A DNA stretch of 64,000 nucleotides from Pectobacterium wasabiae CFBP 3304 (GCF_001742185.1 NZ_CP015750.1:3100001-3164000); one strand, 5' to 3'. Positions 29,287 through 38,636 are shown, counted from the first letter of the stretch. A program made the numbers and translations. The notes: a model not told the origin generated them from the letters alone.

Positions 29287-29352
29287 TTGGCAGGCTGCCA
29301 ACAGAGTTGAGGTTTTTTACTTACAGATCAGATACCTGACGTATCTGATCTG
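29287..29352 (+). promoter_or_regulatory. two tandem inverted repeats in the ansB leader
   Basis: TTGGCAG-G-CTGCCAA (29287-29301) is followed after 10 bp by TTTTTT (29313-29318), and then by a perfect 12 bp inverted repeat CAGATCAGATAC-CTGAC-GTATCTGATCTG (29324-29352), ending 29 bp before the ansB ATG. They may be operators, or RNA hairpins if the promoter is upstream. Confidence 0.55.
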
Positions 29353-29381
29353 CCACTTAACTCAATAAGTTGGTATAGGTT

Positions 29382-30431
29382 ATGAAAAGGATGTTTAACG
29401 CATTATTCGTTGTTGTTTTTGTTTGTTTTTCGTCTCTGGCGAATGCGGCAGAAAATTTACCTAACATTGTCATTCTGGCAACGGGCGGTACGATTGCGGG
29501 TTCCGCAGCGGCCAATACGCAAACCACTGGGTACAAGGCTGGGGCGCTGGGCGTAGAGACGCTGATTCAAGCGGTGCCTGAGCTGAAAACGCTTGCCAAT
29601 ATTAAAGGTGAGCAGGTTGCCAGCATCGGCAGTGAAAATATGACCAGCGATGTGTTGTTAACGCTGAGCAAGCGCGTGAACGAGCTGCTGGCCCGCAGCG
29701 ATGTTGATGGCGTGGTCATTACGCACGGTACGGATACGCTCGACGAATCGCCTTATTTTCTGAACCTGACAGTGAAAAGTGACAAACCGGTCGTTTTTGT
29801 CGCTGCGATGCGTCCGGCAACGGCAATCAGTGCCGACGGCCCGATGAACCTGTACGGTGCAGTAAAAGTGGCTACGGATAAAAACTCTCGTGGCCGTGGG
29901 GTGCTGGTGGTGCTGAACGATCGTATCGGTTCTGCCCGTTTCATCAGCAAAACCAACGCCTCTACACTGGATACCTTTAAAGCGCCAGAAGAAGGTTATC
30001 TCGGCGTGATTATCGGTGACAAAGTGTACTACCAGACGCGTCTGGATAAAGTTCACACTACACGCTCTGTGTTTGACGTGACTAACATCGATAAACTGCC
30101 TGCCGTCGACATTATTTATGGCTATCAGGACGATCCAGAATATATGTATGATGCCTCTATCAAGCATGGTGTAAAAGGTATCGTATATGCTGGCATGGGA
30201 GCGGGTAGCGTATCCAAGCGTGGCGATGCCGGCATCCGTAAAGCGGAAAGCAAAGGTGTTGTGGTTGTGCGTTCCAGCCGTACTGGCAGCGGTATCGTAC
30301 CACCGGACGCTGGCCAACCTGGTCTGGTTGCCGATTCTCTAAGCCCGGCAAAATCACGTATTCTGCTGATGCTGGCACTGACGAAAACGACGAACCCAGC
30401 CGTGATCCAGGATTACTTCCACGCTTATTAA
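29382..30431 (+). CDS. ansB: periplasmic L-asparaginase II
   Basis: A 349-residue type II asparaginase that hydrolyses asparagine (and some glutamine) to aspartate and ammonia in the periplasm. A Sec signal peptide of about 22 residues ([10 protein letters not shown]) precedes the mature enzyme. Both catalytic triads are present: TGGTIAG with nucleophile Thr about residue 37, a Tyr in TTGYKAG, Ser in IGSENM, and THGTDTLDE with Thr 117 and Asp 118; the Lys of [19 protein letters not shown] region completes the set. Length and sequence match the known Pectobacterium enzyme. It is monocistronic, with its own leader hairpins, a CRP-like site and a downstream terminator. Confidence 0.96.
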   Translation: MKRMFNALFVVVFVCFSSLANAAENLPNIVILATGGTIAGSAAANTQTTGYKAGALGVETLIQAVPELKTLANIKGEQVASIGSENMTSDVLLTLSKRVNELLARSDVDGVVITHGTDTLDESPYFLNLTVKSDKPVVFVAAMRPATAISADGPMNLYGAVKVATDKNSRGRGVLVVLNDRIGSARFISKTNASTLDTFKAPEEGYLGVIIGDKVYYQTRLDKVHTTRSVFDVTNIDKLPAVDIIYGYQDDPEYMYDASIKHGVKGIVYAGMGAGSVSKRGDAGIRKAESKGVVVVRSSRTGSGIVPPDAGQPGLVADSLSPAKSRILLMLALTKTTNPAVIQDYFHAY

Positions 30432-30456
30432 GCGTCTGAGCGGTTTTTAGTGTGAT

Positions 30457-30687
<231 letters not shown>

Positions 30688-30818
30688 TTTCCTGTCATTC
30701 AATTTTTACTTTTAGTTATTCAACTTTTCGTTTCCACTGAGAAGTCACTTCCCTCTCTGTTGATTTTATCGGTATGATTCAGCCCACGACAAAGCAGGTA
30801 ATCACCCTATTTATCTTT

Positions 30819-30880
30819 GATACCCGAAATCGTTCGCGTTGCAGGATAACCAATGTACATGCAGCCTGAAATATGACGGA
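30819..30880. repeat. dispersed palindromic element, degenerate copy E
   Basis: GATACCCGAAATCGTTCGCG followed by TTGCAGG resembles the inverse of the element's right end (TACCCTAAATAATTCGAGTT), and CATGCAGCCTGAAATATGAC resembles the inverse of its left end. Upstream of aroL, so it may contribute to that gene's leader. Confidence 0.5.
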
Positions 30881-30913
30881 ACGGGTGAGTAAAAAAGAAG
30901 GATTCGTCATTAC

Positions 30914-31435
30914 ATGACACACCCCATTTTTATGGTTGGTGCCAGAGGCTGTGGAAAGACTACGGTAGGGCATCAACTGGCACAGGCGTTAGGATATGAC
31001 TTTGTCGATACTGACCTGTTTATGCAGCAGACGACCAATATGACGGTGGCTGATGTGGTGGCGCAGGAAGGATGGCACGGTTTTCGTCAGCGTGAAAGTC
31101 TGGCGCTTCAGCAGGTGACGTCCAACCGCTACATCGTTGCGACTGGCGGCGGTATGGTATTGGCTGAAGCCAATCGACGTTTTATGCATGACCAAGGTAT
31201 TGTCATTTACCTCCATGCGAATGCCGAATTGCTGGCTCAGCGATTGGAGGAAAACCCGCAGGATAACCAGCGGCCTACGCTGACAGGTCGCCCGATTGCA
31301 GAGGAAATGGCCGATGTGCTGGCCGCGCGCGAAGCGCTTTATCGCGGTGTTGCGCATCACGTTATTGATGCGTCGCAGACGCCGGAAGCCATTGTGGCAA
31401 GCGTGTTGAAGGCACTGCGTTCGTCGGCAGCGTAG
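30914..31435 (+). CDS. aroL: shikimate kinase II AroL
   Basis: A 173-residue cytosolic kinase of aromatic amino acid biosynthesis (shikimate to shikimate-3-phosphate). The P-loop [11 protein letters not shown] is at residues about 9-19, followed by the shikimate-binding DTDLFM (Asp pair), the Arg of GFRQRES, the ATGGGMVL loop and the lid region RPTLTGRPI. It resembles E. coli AroL ([19 protein letters not shown]...) more than AroK, and the nearby ppnP recalls the E. coli aroL-yaiA-aroM-yaiE order with yaiA and aroM missing. The start is supported by AAGGA 12 bp upstream, a rather long spacing. Confidence 0.93.
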   Translation: MTHPIFMVGARGCGKTTVGHQLAQALGYDFVDTDLFMQQTTNMTVADVVAQEGWHGFRQRESLALQQVTSNRYIVATGGGMVLAEANRRFMHDQGIVIYLHANAELLAQRLEENPQDNQRPTLTGRPIAEEMADVLAAREALYRGVAHHVIDASQTPEAIVASVLKALRSSAA

Positions 31436-31573
31436 GGTGGTAAACGGGACACTGGTAAAATAATCATCAGTCAGTGTTACTGAGCACTAACTTTCAATGA
31501 ATAGATCGTGACAGTGGCGCGACTCTCCTTTTAAGATGAATTTCCTGAATTTTTCGACGATAGGTGCCGCGCT

Positions 31574-31858
31574 ATGCTGAATGTAAATGAGTATTTTGCA
31601 GGGAAGGTCAAGTCAATCGGTTTTGAAGGCGATAGCATTGGCCGCGCCAGTGTCGGTGTTATGGATGCGGGTGAGTACACGTTTGGAACCGGACAACCGG
31701 AAGAAATGACGGTCATCACCGGGGCATTGAAAGTGCTGTTGCCCGGCGCACCGGATTGGCAGGTTTTCACACCGGGAGAAACGTTTTTCGTTCCGGGAAA
31801 AAGCGAGTTCAATTTACAGGTGGTCGAACCGACTTCTTATTTGTGTAAGTATCTGTAA
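31574..31858 (+). CDS. ppnP: pyrimidine/purine nucleoside phosphorylase PpnP
   Basis: A 94-residue single-domain cupin, formerly YaiE, that in E. coli phosphorolyses a broad range of nucleosides. Recognisable from [53 protein letters not shown] and the C-terminal [12 protein letters not shown], collinear with the 94-residue E. coli protein. It stands 138 bp after aroL with a terminator downstream. Its nucleoside role may connect with the yegTUV cluster that follows, but that link is only positional. Confidence 0.94.
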   Translation: MLNVNEYFAGKVKSIGFEGDSIGRASVGVMDAGEYTFGTGQPEEMTVITGALKVLLPGAPDWQVFTPGETFFVPGKSEFNLQVVEPTSYLCKYL

Positions 31859-31873
31859 TACCTATTTATATTC

Positions 31874-31955
31874 TATATCCCAAGTCATTCAAGTTTCAGG
31901 GCAACGTGTTAGCGTTTTGAACAACACACATGCAACTTGAAATATGATGGGTATA
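31874..31955. repeat. dispersed palindromic element, variant copy C
   Basis: TATATCCCAAGTCATTCAAG at the left and CAACTTGAAATATGATGGGT plus ATA at the right are imperfect inverted repeats and resemble the ends of copies A, B and D. The 82 bp copy lies immediately after ppnP. Confidence 0.6.
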
Positions 31956-31964
31956 CATCGTTCT

Positions 31965-31999
31965 CGCCGCGCTATGTACTACATGACGCGGCGTTTTTT
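31965..31999 (+). terminator. terminator of ppnP
   Basis: CGCCGCG / CGCGGCG arms with a 15-base loop and a T6 tail (31994-31999). Confidence 0.85.
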
Positions 32000-32133
32000 A
32001 TACTGATTCTGCACTATCTCCTTTATCCTCATTTTTAACCCCACCTTGCTATCACGCTTTTCTGCCATTCTTTCTCCCTGTAATGATAAATAATGCTGCG
32101 AAAGTGTTATGTAGTTCAAATAATGAACCCAAA

Positions 32134-32178
32134 GGTATTTAAAAGGTATTATTAATTGGTATTTTAAAGGTGTACCTT
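32134..32178 (+). promoter_or_regulatory. repeated GGTATT half-sites before yegT
   Basis: GGTATT occurs at 32134, 32145 and 32159, followed by the near-palindrome AAGGTGTACCTT (32167-32178). The same half-site forms the 19 bp palindrome before yegW, so these are candidate YegW-binding sites. The last ends 23 bp before the yegT start. Confidence 0.45.
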
Positions 32179-32201
32179 ACTCTGTCATGAAGGATGTAAA
32201 T

Positions 32202-33479
32202 ATGAAAACTACAGCAAAGTTGTCGTTCATGATGTTCGTTGAATGGTTTATCTGGGGAGCCTGGTTCGTTCCACTCTGGCTGTATCTGAGTAAAAGTGGG
32301 TTCACAGCGGGTGAAATCGGCTGGTCGTATGCCTGTACCGCCATTGCCGCTATTTTATCGCCGATTCTGGTGGGGTCACTTACCGACCGCTTCTTTGCTG
32401 CGCAAAAGGTGCTGGCGGTGCTGATGTTCGCCGGAGCGATACTGATGTATCTGGCGGCGCAGCAAACTGAATTTATGTATTTCTTCCCGCTGCTGTTGGC
32501 GTATTCATTAACCTACATGCCCACTATCGCGTTGACTAACAGTATTGCGTTCTCCCACGTTGGTGACGTGGAACGGGATTTCCCACGTATCCGTGTATTG
32601 GGAACGATTGGCTGGATTGCCTCCGGTATCGTATGCGGCTTTCTGCCGACGTGGCTTGGGTTTAGCGATATTTCTCCCACTAATATTCCGTTGCTGATTA
32701 CCGCCGCCAGCTCTGCGTTACTCGGTTTCTTTGCCTTTTTCCTGCCAGATACGCAGCCAAAAAGTACTGGCAAGTTGGATGTTAAAGTCATGCTGGGGCT
32801 GGATGCGATTGTGTTGCTGAAAGACAAAAACTTTCTGGTGTTTTTTGTCTGCTCCTTCCTGTTCGCGATGCCGCTGGCGTTTTATTACATTTTTGCCACT
32901 GGTTTCCTTACCGAAGTTGGTATGAAAAACGCGACAGGTTGGATGACGCTGGGTCAGTTCTCGGAAATTTTCTTCATGCTGGCGCTACCGTTTTTCACCA
33001 AACGTTTTGGTATTAAAAAGGTATTGTTGCTGGGGCTGGTGACGGCAGCTATCCGCTATGTCTTCTTCGTCTACGGCGACGCTTATCACTACTTCACGTA
33101 TGCACTGCTGTTCCTCGGCATTCTGCTGCACGGCGTGAGTTACGATTTTTACTATGTTACCGCCTATATCTACGTTGATAAAAAAGCGCCTGTCCATATG
33201 CGTACCGCGGCGCAGGGCCTGATTACGCTTTGCTGTCAGGGCTTCGGCAGCCTGCTGGGATACCGTTTAGGGGGCGTGATGATGGAGAAACTTTTCGCCC
33301 ACGGTGAACCGGTAAACGGCCTGACCTTCAACTGGACCGGCATGTGGCTGTTTGGTGCGGTGATGATCGCGATTATTGCGCTGATCTTTATCCTGTTTTT
33401 CCGTGAATCGGATAAAGCGATCTCGACAATTGATGTAGAGGGTGCAAATCAGCATTTTAGTACAGAGGAAAACAAATGA
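32202..33479 (+). CDS. yegT: MFS nucleoside-type transporter YegT
   Basis: A 425-residue inner-membrane permease of the nucleoside:H+ symporter family (NupG/XapB relatives), with about 12 hydrophobic segments. It is closely collinear with E. coli YegT: MKTTAKLSFMMFVEWFIWGA, IGWSYACTAIAAILSP, DFPRIRVLGTIGWIASGI, KNATGWMTLGQFSEIFFMLA and VDKKAPVHMRTAAQGLITLC. ATG at 32202 is preferred over one 15 bases upstream because AAGGA lies between them at ribosome-binding distance. The substrate is not established. The stop codon overlaps the yegU ATG (ATGA), so the three downstream genes are translationally coupled. Confidence 0.93.
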   Translation: MKTTAKLSFMMFVEWFIWGAWFVPLWLYLSKSGFTAGEIGWSYACTAIAAILSPILVGSLTDRFFAAQKVLAVLMFAGAILMYLAAQQTEFMYFFPLLLAYSLTYMPTIALTNSIAFSHVGDVERDFPRIRVLGTIGWIASGIVCGFLPTWLGFSDISPTNIPLLITAASSALLGFFAFFLPDTQPKSTGKLDVKVMLGLDAIVLLKDKNFLVFFVCSFLFAMPLAFYYIFATGFLTEVGMKNATGWMTLGQFSEIFFMLALPFFTKRFGIKKVLLLGLVTAAIRYVFFVYGDAYHYFTYALLFLGILLHGVSYDFYYVTAYIYVDKKAPVHMRTAAQGLITLCCQGFGSLLGYRLGGVMMEKLFAHGEPVNGLTFNWTGMWLFGAVMIAIIALIFILFFRESDKAISTIDVEGANQHFSTEENK

Positions 33480-34476
33480 AACAAGAACGTATTCTCGGTG
33501 CCTTATATGGCCAGGCTTTAGGGGATGCGATGGGTATGCCATCGGAACTGTGGCCCCGAACGCGCGTGAAAGCGCATTTCGGCTGGATTGATCGCTTTTT
33601 ACCCGGCCCAGCGGAAAACAATGCGGCGTGCTATTTCGGTCGTGGTGAGTTTACGGATGATACCTCGATGGCGCTGAGCCTGGCCGATGCCATCATTGAA
33701 TGTGATGGGGAAATCAATGCCGATGCGATTGGTCGCCACATCCTGAAATGGGCGGAATCGTTCGATGCGTTTAATAAAAACGTACTCGGCCCAACGTCTA
33801 AAATTGCGTTGAATGCGATCCGCCAAGGTACGCCGGTGAGCGAACTGGAAAATAATGGTGTCACGAACGGTGCTGCGATGCGGGCGTCTCCGCTTGGTTG
33901 TCTGCTGCCCGCGCACGATCTTGATACCTTCATCGAGCAGGTTGCGCTGGCATCCAGCCCGACGCATAAATCCGACTTGGCGATTGCGGGAGCGGTCGTC
34001 ATTTCCTGGGCAATTTCTCGGGCGATTGATGGAGCAGACTGGCGGGATATCGTCGATGCGTTGCCATCTGTGGCGCGCCATGCACAGGAAAAACGAATTA
34101 CCACGTTTAGCGCTTCTCTCGCCGCGCGTCTGGAGTTAGCACTGAATATTGTGCGTAATGCAAACGGTACGGAAAGTGCCAGCGAGCAGCTTTATCAACT
34201 GATTGGTGCGGGAACGAGCACGATCGAATCTGTTGCTACTGCCATCGCAATGGTGGAGCTGGCGCAAACTGACCCAAACCGCTGTGCGATTCTGTGCGCC
34301 AACCTCGGGGGGACACCGATACGATTGGGGCGATGGCGACGGCGATATGTGGTGCATTGCACGGGGTAACGGTGATTGATGCCGCGTTGAAGCAAGAACT
34401 GGATGACATTAACCAGCTTGATTTTCATCGCTATGCCAGCCTGCTGCTGCAATACCGTTCAGCACGGGAGGCGTGA
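33476..34476 (+). pseudogene. yegU: ADP-ribosylglycohydrolase family protein YegU, frameshifted in a G-run
   Basis: Corrected by one base it is 333 residues, against about 334 for E. coli YegU. As written, the frame from 33476 ends at 34369 with an unrelated tail after LCANLGG, while the true continuation DTDTIGAMATAICGALHGV is in the next frame to 34476. The family (DraG/ARH type) cleaves N-glycosidic ADP-ribosyl bonds with two magnesium ions; motifs seen are GDAMGMPSE, FTDDTSMAL, NGVTNGAAMR and the displaced GGDTDTIGAM metal-binding motif. The shift at six G's (34307-34312), where seven are needed, would remove that motif and probably activity. yegT overlaps upstream, yegV downstream. Confidence 0.9.
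34307..34312 (+). other. G6 homopolymer at the yegU frameshift
   Basis: Six G's are present; seven restore A-N-L-G-G-D-T-D-T-I-G, the conserved metal motif of the family. Confidence 0.9.
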
Positions 34477-35468
34477 TGAAGGCCAGCGAACTTGCCGCAA
34501 AATTGGATGAATTAACGACACGTCAGCCGCTGACCATCGTTGGGGCTGCGGTGATTGATGTGATTGCCGATGCTTATGCGTTACCGTACCGCGGATGTGA
34601 TATCGAACTGAAGCAGCAAAGCGTGAATATTGGTGGCTGTGCCTTGAATATTGCTATTGCGCTTAAACGCCTTGGGATGGAAGCACAAAACGCTTTGCCT
34701 GTCGGGCAGGGCGTGTGGGCGGATATCATTCGTAATAGTCTGGAAAAACAGAACATCACCACGGTGGTACAAACCAATTCGGGAGACAACGGCTGGTGTC
34801 TGGCGCTGGTTGAGCCGGACGGTGAACGGACGTTTATGTCCTTCAGCGGCGTTGAAAACCAGTGGAGTGACAGGTGGTTAGCGTCGTTATCTATCACACC
34901 GGGGAGTTTGATCTCGCTTTCGGGCTATCAACTGGCGGCACCGTGTGGCGAGCGTCTGGTGAGCTGGCTGGAAACCTTGCATAGCGTCACGCCATTTATC
35001 GATTTTGGGCCGCGTATTGCCGACATTCCGGCAAACCTGATGGCGCGCATTATGGCACTTCATCCCGTCGTGTCTCTTAATCGTCAGGAAGCGGAAGTGG
35101 CGGCGGAAATGCTCGGTATGTCGGCTGAGGCGCAAACGCTGGGGCGTGCCTGGCGGGAGAAATACCGTGCATCGGTGATTATTCGTCAAGACAAGGCGGG
35201 AGCCTGGTATTTTGATGCGACGTCTGAGGGCCTCGTCGCCCCGTTTCCCGCAACGGTGGTTGACACCATCGGTGCGGGAGACAGCCATGCAGGAGGGACA
35301 CTGGCAGGCTTGGCCGCTGGGTGGTCGCTGGCGGATGCCGTCACGCTGGGGAATGCTGTTGCGGCTTATGTCGTGAGCCACCGGGGGGAGATTGTGCACC
35401 CACGCAGGCTGAACTTCGTGCTCGGTTACTCCTCGCAGACGAACACGTATAGATCGCTACGGCAATAG
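34476..35468 (+). CDS. yegV: PfkB-family sugar/nucleoside kinase YegV, C terminus likely frameshifted
   Basis: A ribokinase-family kinase, about 330 residues as written. It carries VNIGGCALNIAIALKRLG near the start and the anion-hole/catalytic-base motif DTIGAGDSHAGGTLAG (Asp base) near the end, and follows E. coli YegV closely (VGAAVIDVIADAYALP, FMSFSGVENQW, TPFIDFGPRI, VSLNRQEAE). The last residues VSHRGEIVHPRR do not fit; inserting one G at 35383-35388 gives HRGGDCAPTQAELRARLLLA, matching the E. coli end, and moves the stop to 35452. The catalytic part is unaffected either way. ATG at 34476 is preferred (GGGAGG upstream); GTG at 34473 is possible. The 3' end overlaps convergent yegW. Confidence 0.9.
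   Translation: MKASELAAKLDELTTRQPLTIVGAAVIDVIADAYALPYRGCDIELKQQSVNIGGCALNIAIALKRLGMEAQNALPVGQGVWADIIRNSLEKQNITTVVQTNSGDNGWCLALVEPDGERTFMSFSGVENQWSDRWLASLSITPGSLISLSGYQLAAPCGERLVSWLETLHSVTPFIDFGPRIADIPANLMARIMALHPVVSLNRQEAEVAAEMLGMSAEAQTLGRAWREKYRASVIIRQDKAGAWYFDATSEGLVAPFPATVVDTIGAGDSHAGGTLAGLAAGWSLADAVTLGNAVAAYVVSHRGEIVHPRRLNFVLGYSSQTNTYRSLRQ
35383..35388 (+). other. G6 homopolymer at the yegV C-terminal shift
   Basis: Six G's; seven restore the conserved HRGGDCAPT ending and a TAG stop at 35450-35452. Confidence 0.85.
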
Positions 35469-36172
35469 CTGATGCTGTATTCGATAGGCCGGTTCTGCTG
35501 GTCGAGCGCAATTTGCTTGATGACCAGAACCGGTACTTTATTATCAAGCTGAATATGTGACTGAAACTCGGCATCGGGCATACGTGCGCTGACGCGACTG
35601 CGTGTACGCTGCGGATTGATGTTCTGGCTGCGAAAGTAGTCATAAAGCGAGACACCGATATCCTCAGCATCAGCGATCAGATCAACAGGGACATACGACT
35701 CTTCAATGGAAACGGCGTCTTCATCCACATAGCGGATGCGTTTTAACAGAAAAACGGAGGTCTCTGGCGCAATAGCCAACTGTTCGGCTACTTCCTTGCT
35801 GCTTTTTACGATTTGTTTGTTCACCCACAGCGTATTGGGTTTTTTGCCTCGCAGCACAACCTGTTGTGAAAATCCGCGCGCTTCTTTCAGCGAATACTCA
35901 AAAATATTATTGATTTGTGTACCGTAGCCGCGCACGCGGGTAACAACACCTTCTTCTTCCAGCGTCTGCATCGCCTTGCGTACGGTAATGCGTGACACCC
36001 CAGCTAACTGACTCAGGTCACGCTCTCCTGGCAGAATGTTGCCATGCTCCAGCGCGCCGCTACGCACGGCATTTTTGACCGTTTCGGCAAATTTTAGATA
36101 GAGCGGAGTATTGTCTACTGTCGCAAAGCGCTGAATAAGCTGTTCTATTAATTGAGTATGTGCGTGTTCCAT
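35426..36172 (-). CDS. yegW: GntR/HutC-family regulator YegW
   Basis: A 248-residue transcription factor convergent with yegV. The N-terminal GntR winged helix (about 20-90) has NILPGERDLSQLAGVSRITV and VVTRVRGYGTQINNI; the C-terminal UTRA ligand-binding domain includes LLKRIRYVDEDAVSIEESYV, LYDYFRSQNINPQRTRSRVS and VPVLVIKQIALDQQNRPIEY. It is very close to E. coli YegW. HutC-type proteins usually sense the substrate of the pathway they control, so it is a natural candidate regulator of yegTUV. A perfect palindrome 36 bp upstream of its start suggests autoregulation. Confidence 0.93.
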   Translation of the reverse strand: MEHAHTQLIEQLIQRFATVDNTPLYLKFAETVKNAVRSGALEHGNILPGERDLSQLAGVSRITVRKAMQTLEEEGVVTRVRGYGTQINNIFEYSLKEARGFSQQVVLRGKKPNTLWVNKQIVKSSKEVAEQLAIAPETSVFLLKRIRYVDEDAVSIEESYVPVDLIADAEDIGVSLYDYFRSQNINPQRTRSRVSARMPDAEFQSHIQLDNKVPVLVIKQIALDQQNRPIEYSISYCRSDLYVFVCEE

Positions 36173-36207
36173 TCTTCTCTGATCCTGGTCTACCTGCGTA
36201 GGATTTC

Positions 36208-36226
36208 ATAATACCACTGGTATTAT
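36208..36226. promoter_or_regulatory. 19 bp palindromic operator before yegW
   Basis: ATAATACCA-C-TGGTATTAT, a perfect inverted repeat of 9 bp arms with a single central base, lying 36-54 bp upstream of the yegW start. Its half-site GGTATT recurs upstream of yegT. A typical size for a dimeric GntR-family operator. Confidence 0.65.
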
Positions 36227-36784
36227 CGTCTCTATACCTAAAATGGCAGCGCTGTAATCTATTGTCTGACGATGGCATCTGCGATACGAAATGAACAGCA
36301 GGTTCTTGATGGGAGTGTGTTAATGCAGGTGTCCATTTTTGGTTATTTATTCATCAGTAATAAATGATTTTATGTCGAAAAATCCCACGGCGTGACCGCA
36401 TAAAATGAAGTTTATTTGTTAATTTTCAGCATATATCTCTATCGTGTAATTTCTCGCTCTTTTTTGTAAAGCTCATCATTAATTCCATATATGAGTTGTT
36501 TTATTTAATTATATTTATTAATTAATAATATGAAAAAATCGAGTGATTATTAAGAATTATCCCTGAATTGTTAAAATTTAATAAATAATGAATCGTATCA
36601 ATAATTTTTTATTATGGAAAATAATAAGTTATTTATCCTTTTCTGTTGTTTTTTAGTAGTGATTTACTTTGGTTTTGTAGCGTGTTTTTCATTACCCTAC
36701 TTTTTTTACGTAATAGATTGGTTGAACGTATTAATTTTCAAAGCGGTTTTTAAGATAAATGGCAGTTGTAGAATGTGATCGCAT

Positions 36785-36811
36785 TCAAGTTTTATTTCTC
36801 TGTGCCGTTAT
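36785..36811 (+). promoter_or_regulatory. sigma-28 (FliA) promoter of the chemoreceptor gene
   Basis: TCAAGTTT-N11-GCCGTTAT matches 13 of 16 positions of the FliA consensus (TAAAGTTT-N11-GCCGATAA) with exact spacing, 34 bp before the start codon. Chemoreceptor genes are usual FliA targets. Confidence 0.7.
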
Positions 36812-36845
36812 GGATAGTATAACTATTCTACGCAAAGAGTATTTT

Positions 36846-38636
36846 ATGCTGAAAACGACGCGTTCCCGCATTCTTGCGGCCTGTTCGACCATTGTTGTAC
36901 TTTCGCTTGTTATTAATACTTTTCTTAATTACACCATAGCCAATAATGCTAATAAGGCATCGATCCAAAATACGCTGGATGCGGTTGCGACCAGCCATAC
37001 CATAGCGATTAGCGACTGGGTTGCTTCTAAAACGCTGATGATCTCTGCGCTACACGATCGTGCCATAAAGGATGAGGATCCTATCCCACTGTTCAAACAG
37101 ATAGTGGCATCCGGCGGGTTCCTGAATGTGTATATGGGGTACGCCAACGGCACAGCCAAATTTGCCGATCCTGGCGGTATTCCTGCCGATTACAACCCGA
37201 CTATCAGGCCTTGGTATCAGCAGGCGGTGAAAGAGGGCAAACCGCTAGCGACTGCGCCGTATGTCGATATGGTGACCAATACGCTGGTGGTTTCTTTTGT
37301 CGCTCCCGTGTTGGAAGGCAGTACGGTTAGAGGTGTAGTCGGCAGCGATGTCACGATGAAAAGCGTGATCGAAAACGTAAAGGCTATCAACCCCAGCTCG
37401 GGGAGTTTCGGCGTGCTGATCGACCGTAGTGGTACGATCATCGCACACCCGGATGAAAAACTGACGCTGAAGAAGATCACCGACATTGCTCCTGCGATTA
37501 ATCTGAATGAGGTTCTTTCAGCAAAAAGTGCTCGCGATGTGGATTTTTCTGGGGTGACAAAACTGGTGTTGGCAAAACCGATTGCTGGCACGAACTGGTA
37601 CATGCTGGTGGCGCTGGATAAAACCGAAGCCACCGCAGGTATGCGTTCACTGCTTTCTACATCGGTCATCACGCTAGTTGTTATCGCGCTGTTGGGAACA
37701 TTGGTTATTGGCTTCATCATTACCTCTACGCTCAAGCGACTGCTGCAAATCCGTGACGCAATGGATGATATCAGCAACGGTAACAACGACCTGACGCAGC
37801 GACTGCCGGATGAAGGACATGATGAAGTGGCGCAAATTGCCCGTGCGTTTAATACCTTCATTGATAAAATCGGCCAGGTAATGATTCAAATTCGCGACAT
37901 CAGCGCATCGCTTCAGGTGGCAGCGGATGAAATCTCTGCGGGGAATAACGATCTCTCTGCGCGTACCGAAGCATCGGCATCGAGTATTCAGCAAACGGCG
38001 GCCTCTCTGGAAGAAATCTCTGCGGCGGTGACGCAATCGGCTGGATCGGCGCAGCAGGTTAATGCCAAAGCGCTGCTGCTGTCGAAAGACGCTAGCACAG
38101 GCGGACAAGTGGTGTCCGATGTGATTGTCACGATGGAAGATATCGTGGTTGCGTCCGGTAAAATTGGCGACATCATCGGTGTGATTGATGGCATTGCATT
38201 CCAGACTAACATTCTGGCGCTTAATGCTGCGGTTGAGGCGGCGCGAGCTGGCGAACAGGGCCGGGGTTTCGCCGTTGTCGCTGGTGAAGTTCGCAGCCTG
38301 GCACAGCGTAGCGCACAGGCCGCAAAAGAAATTAAAGCGTTGATTGAGTCGACTGTCTCTAGCGTGACGTCTGGCTCAGTGCAGGTGCGCCATGCCAGCG
38401 ACAAGATGAATGAAATTGTCGGTGGCGTGTCCACGGTGACCACTGTGATGTCTGAAATCACCCATGCGGCAGATGAGCAAATGCGTGGCATCAATGAGAT
38501 CAATAAAGCGGTAGCACAGTTGGATTCGATGGTGCAACAAAACGCCGCGTTAGTGCAGGAGTCTGCCGCTGCGTCGGGCGCGCTGCAATCACAGGCTGAA
38601 GAGTTGAACTCTGTTGTTGGACATTTCCGGGTCTAG
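36846..38636 (+). CDS. methyl-accepting chemotaxis protein with dCache sensor
   Basis: A 596-residue chemoreceptor. TM1 (about 8-28) and TM2 (about 270-293) bracket a periplasmic dCache-type domain ([37 protein letters not shown]), the kind that binds amino acids or small organic molecules. A HAMP domain (about 295-347, [20 protein letters not shown]) and the signalling coiled coil follow, with the conserved hairpin tip [20 protein letters not shown] at about 463. The C terminus (VVGHFRV) lacks the NWETF-type tail that tethers CheR/CheB. ATG at 36846 is chosen: it has AAAGAG upstream and begins the hydrophobic leader; an earlier ATG at 36759 would overlap the sigma-28 promoter. Ligand unknown. 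Confidence 0.93.
   Translation: MLKTTRSRILAACSTIVVLSLVINTFLNYTIANNANKASIQNTLDAVATSHTIAISDWVASKTLMISALHDRAIKDEDPIPLFKQIVASGGFLNVYMGYANGTAKFADPGGIPADYNPTIRPWYQQAVKEGKPLATAPYVDMVTNTLVVSFVAPVLEGSTVRGVVGSDVTMKSVIENVKAINPSSGSFGVLIDRSGTIIAHPDEKLTLKKITDIAPAINLNEVLSAKSARDVDFSGVTKLVLAKPIAGTNWYMLVALDKTEATAGMRSLLSTSVITLVVIALLGTLVIGFIITSTLKRLLQIRDAMDDISNGNNDLTQRLPDEGHDEVAQIARAFNTFIDKIGQVMIQIRDISASLQVAADEISAGNNDLSARTEASASSIQQTAASLEEISAAVTQSAGSAQQVNAKALLLSKDASTGGQVVSDVIVTMEDIVVASGKIGDIIGVIDGIAFQTNILALNAAVEAARAGEQGRGFAVVAGEVRSLAQRSAQAAKEIKALIESTVSSVTSGSVQVRHASDKMNEIVGGVSTVTTVMSEITHAADEQMRGINEINKAVAQLDSMVQQNAALVQESAAASGALQSQAEELNSVVGHFRV

Larger units (their letters stand above)
31859..32201. other. 343 bp region ppnP-yegT
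   Basis: No gene. It contains a copy of the dispersed element (31874-31955), a strong terminator for ppnP (31965-31999), and the yegT control region with repeated GGTATT half-sites. AAGGA at 32194-32198 region precedes the chosen yegT ATG. Confidence 0.6.
36173..36845. other. 673 bp AT-rich region between yegW and the chemoreceptor
   Basis: No supported gene. It holds the yegW promoter with its palindromic operator (36208-36226), about 350 bp of very AT-rich DNA (36340-36720) and the sigma-28-type promoter of the chemoreceptor gene (36785-36811). Confidence 0.6.
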
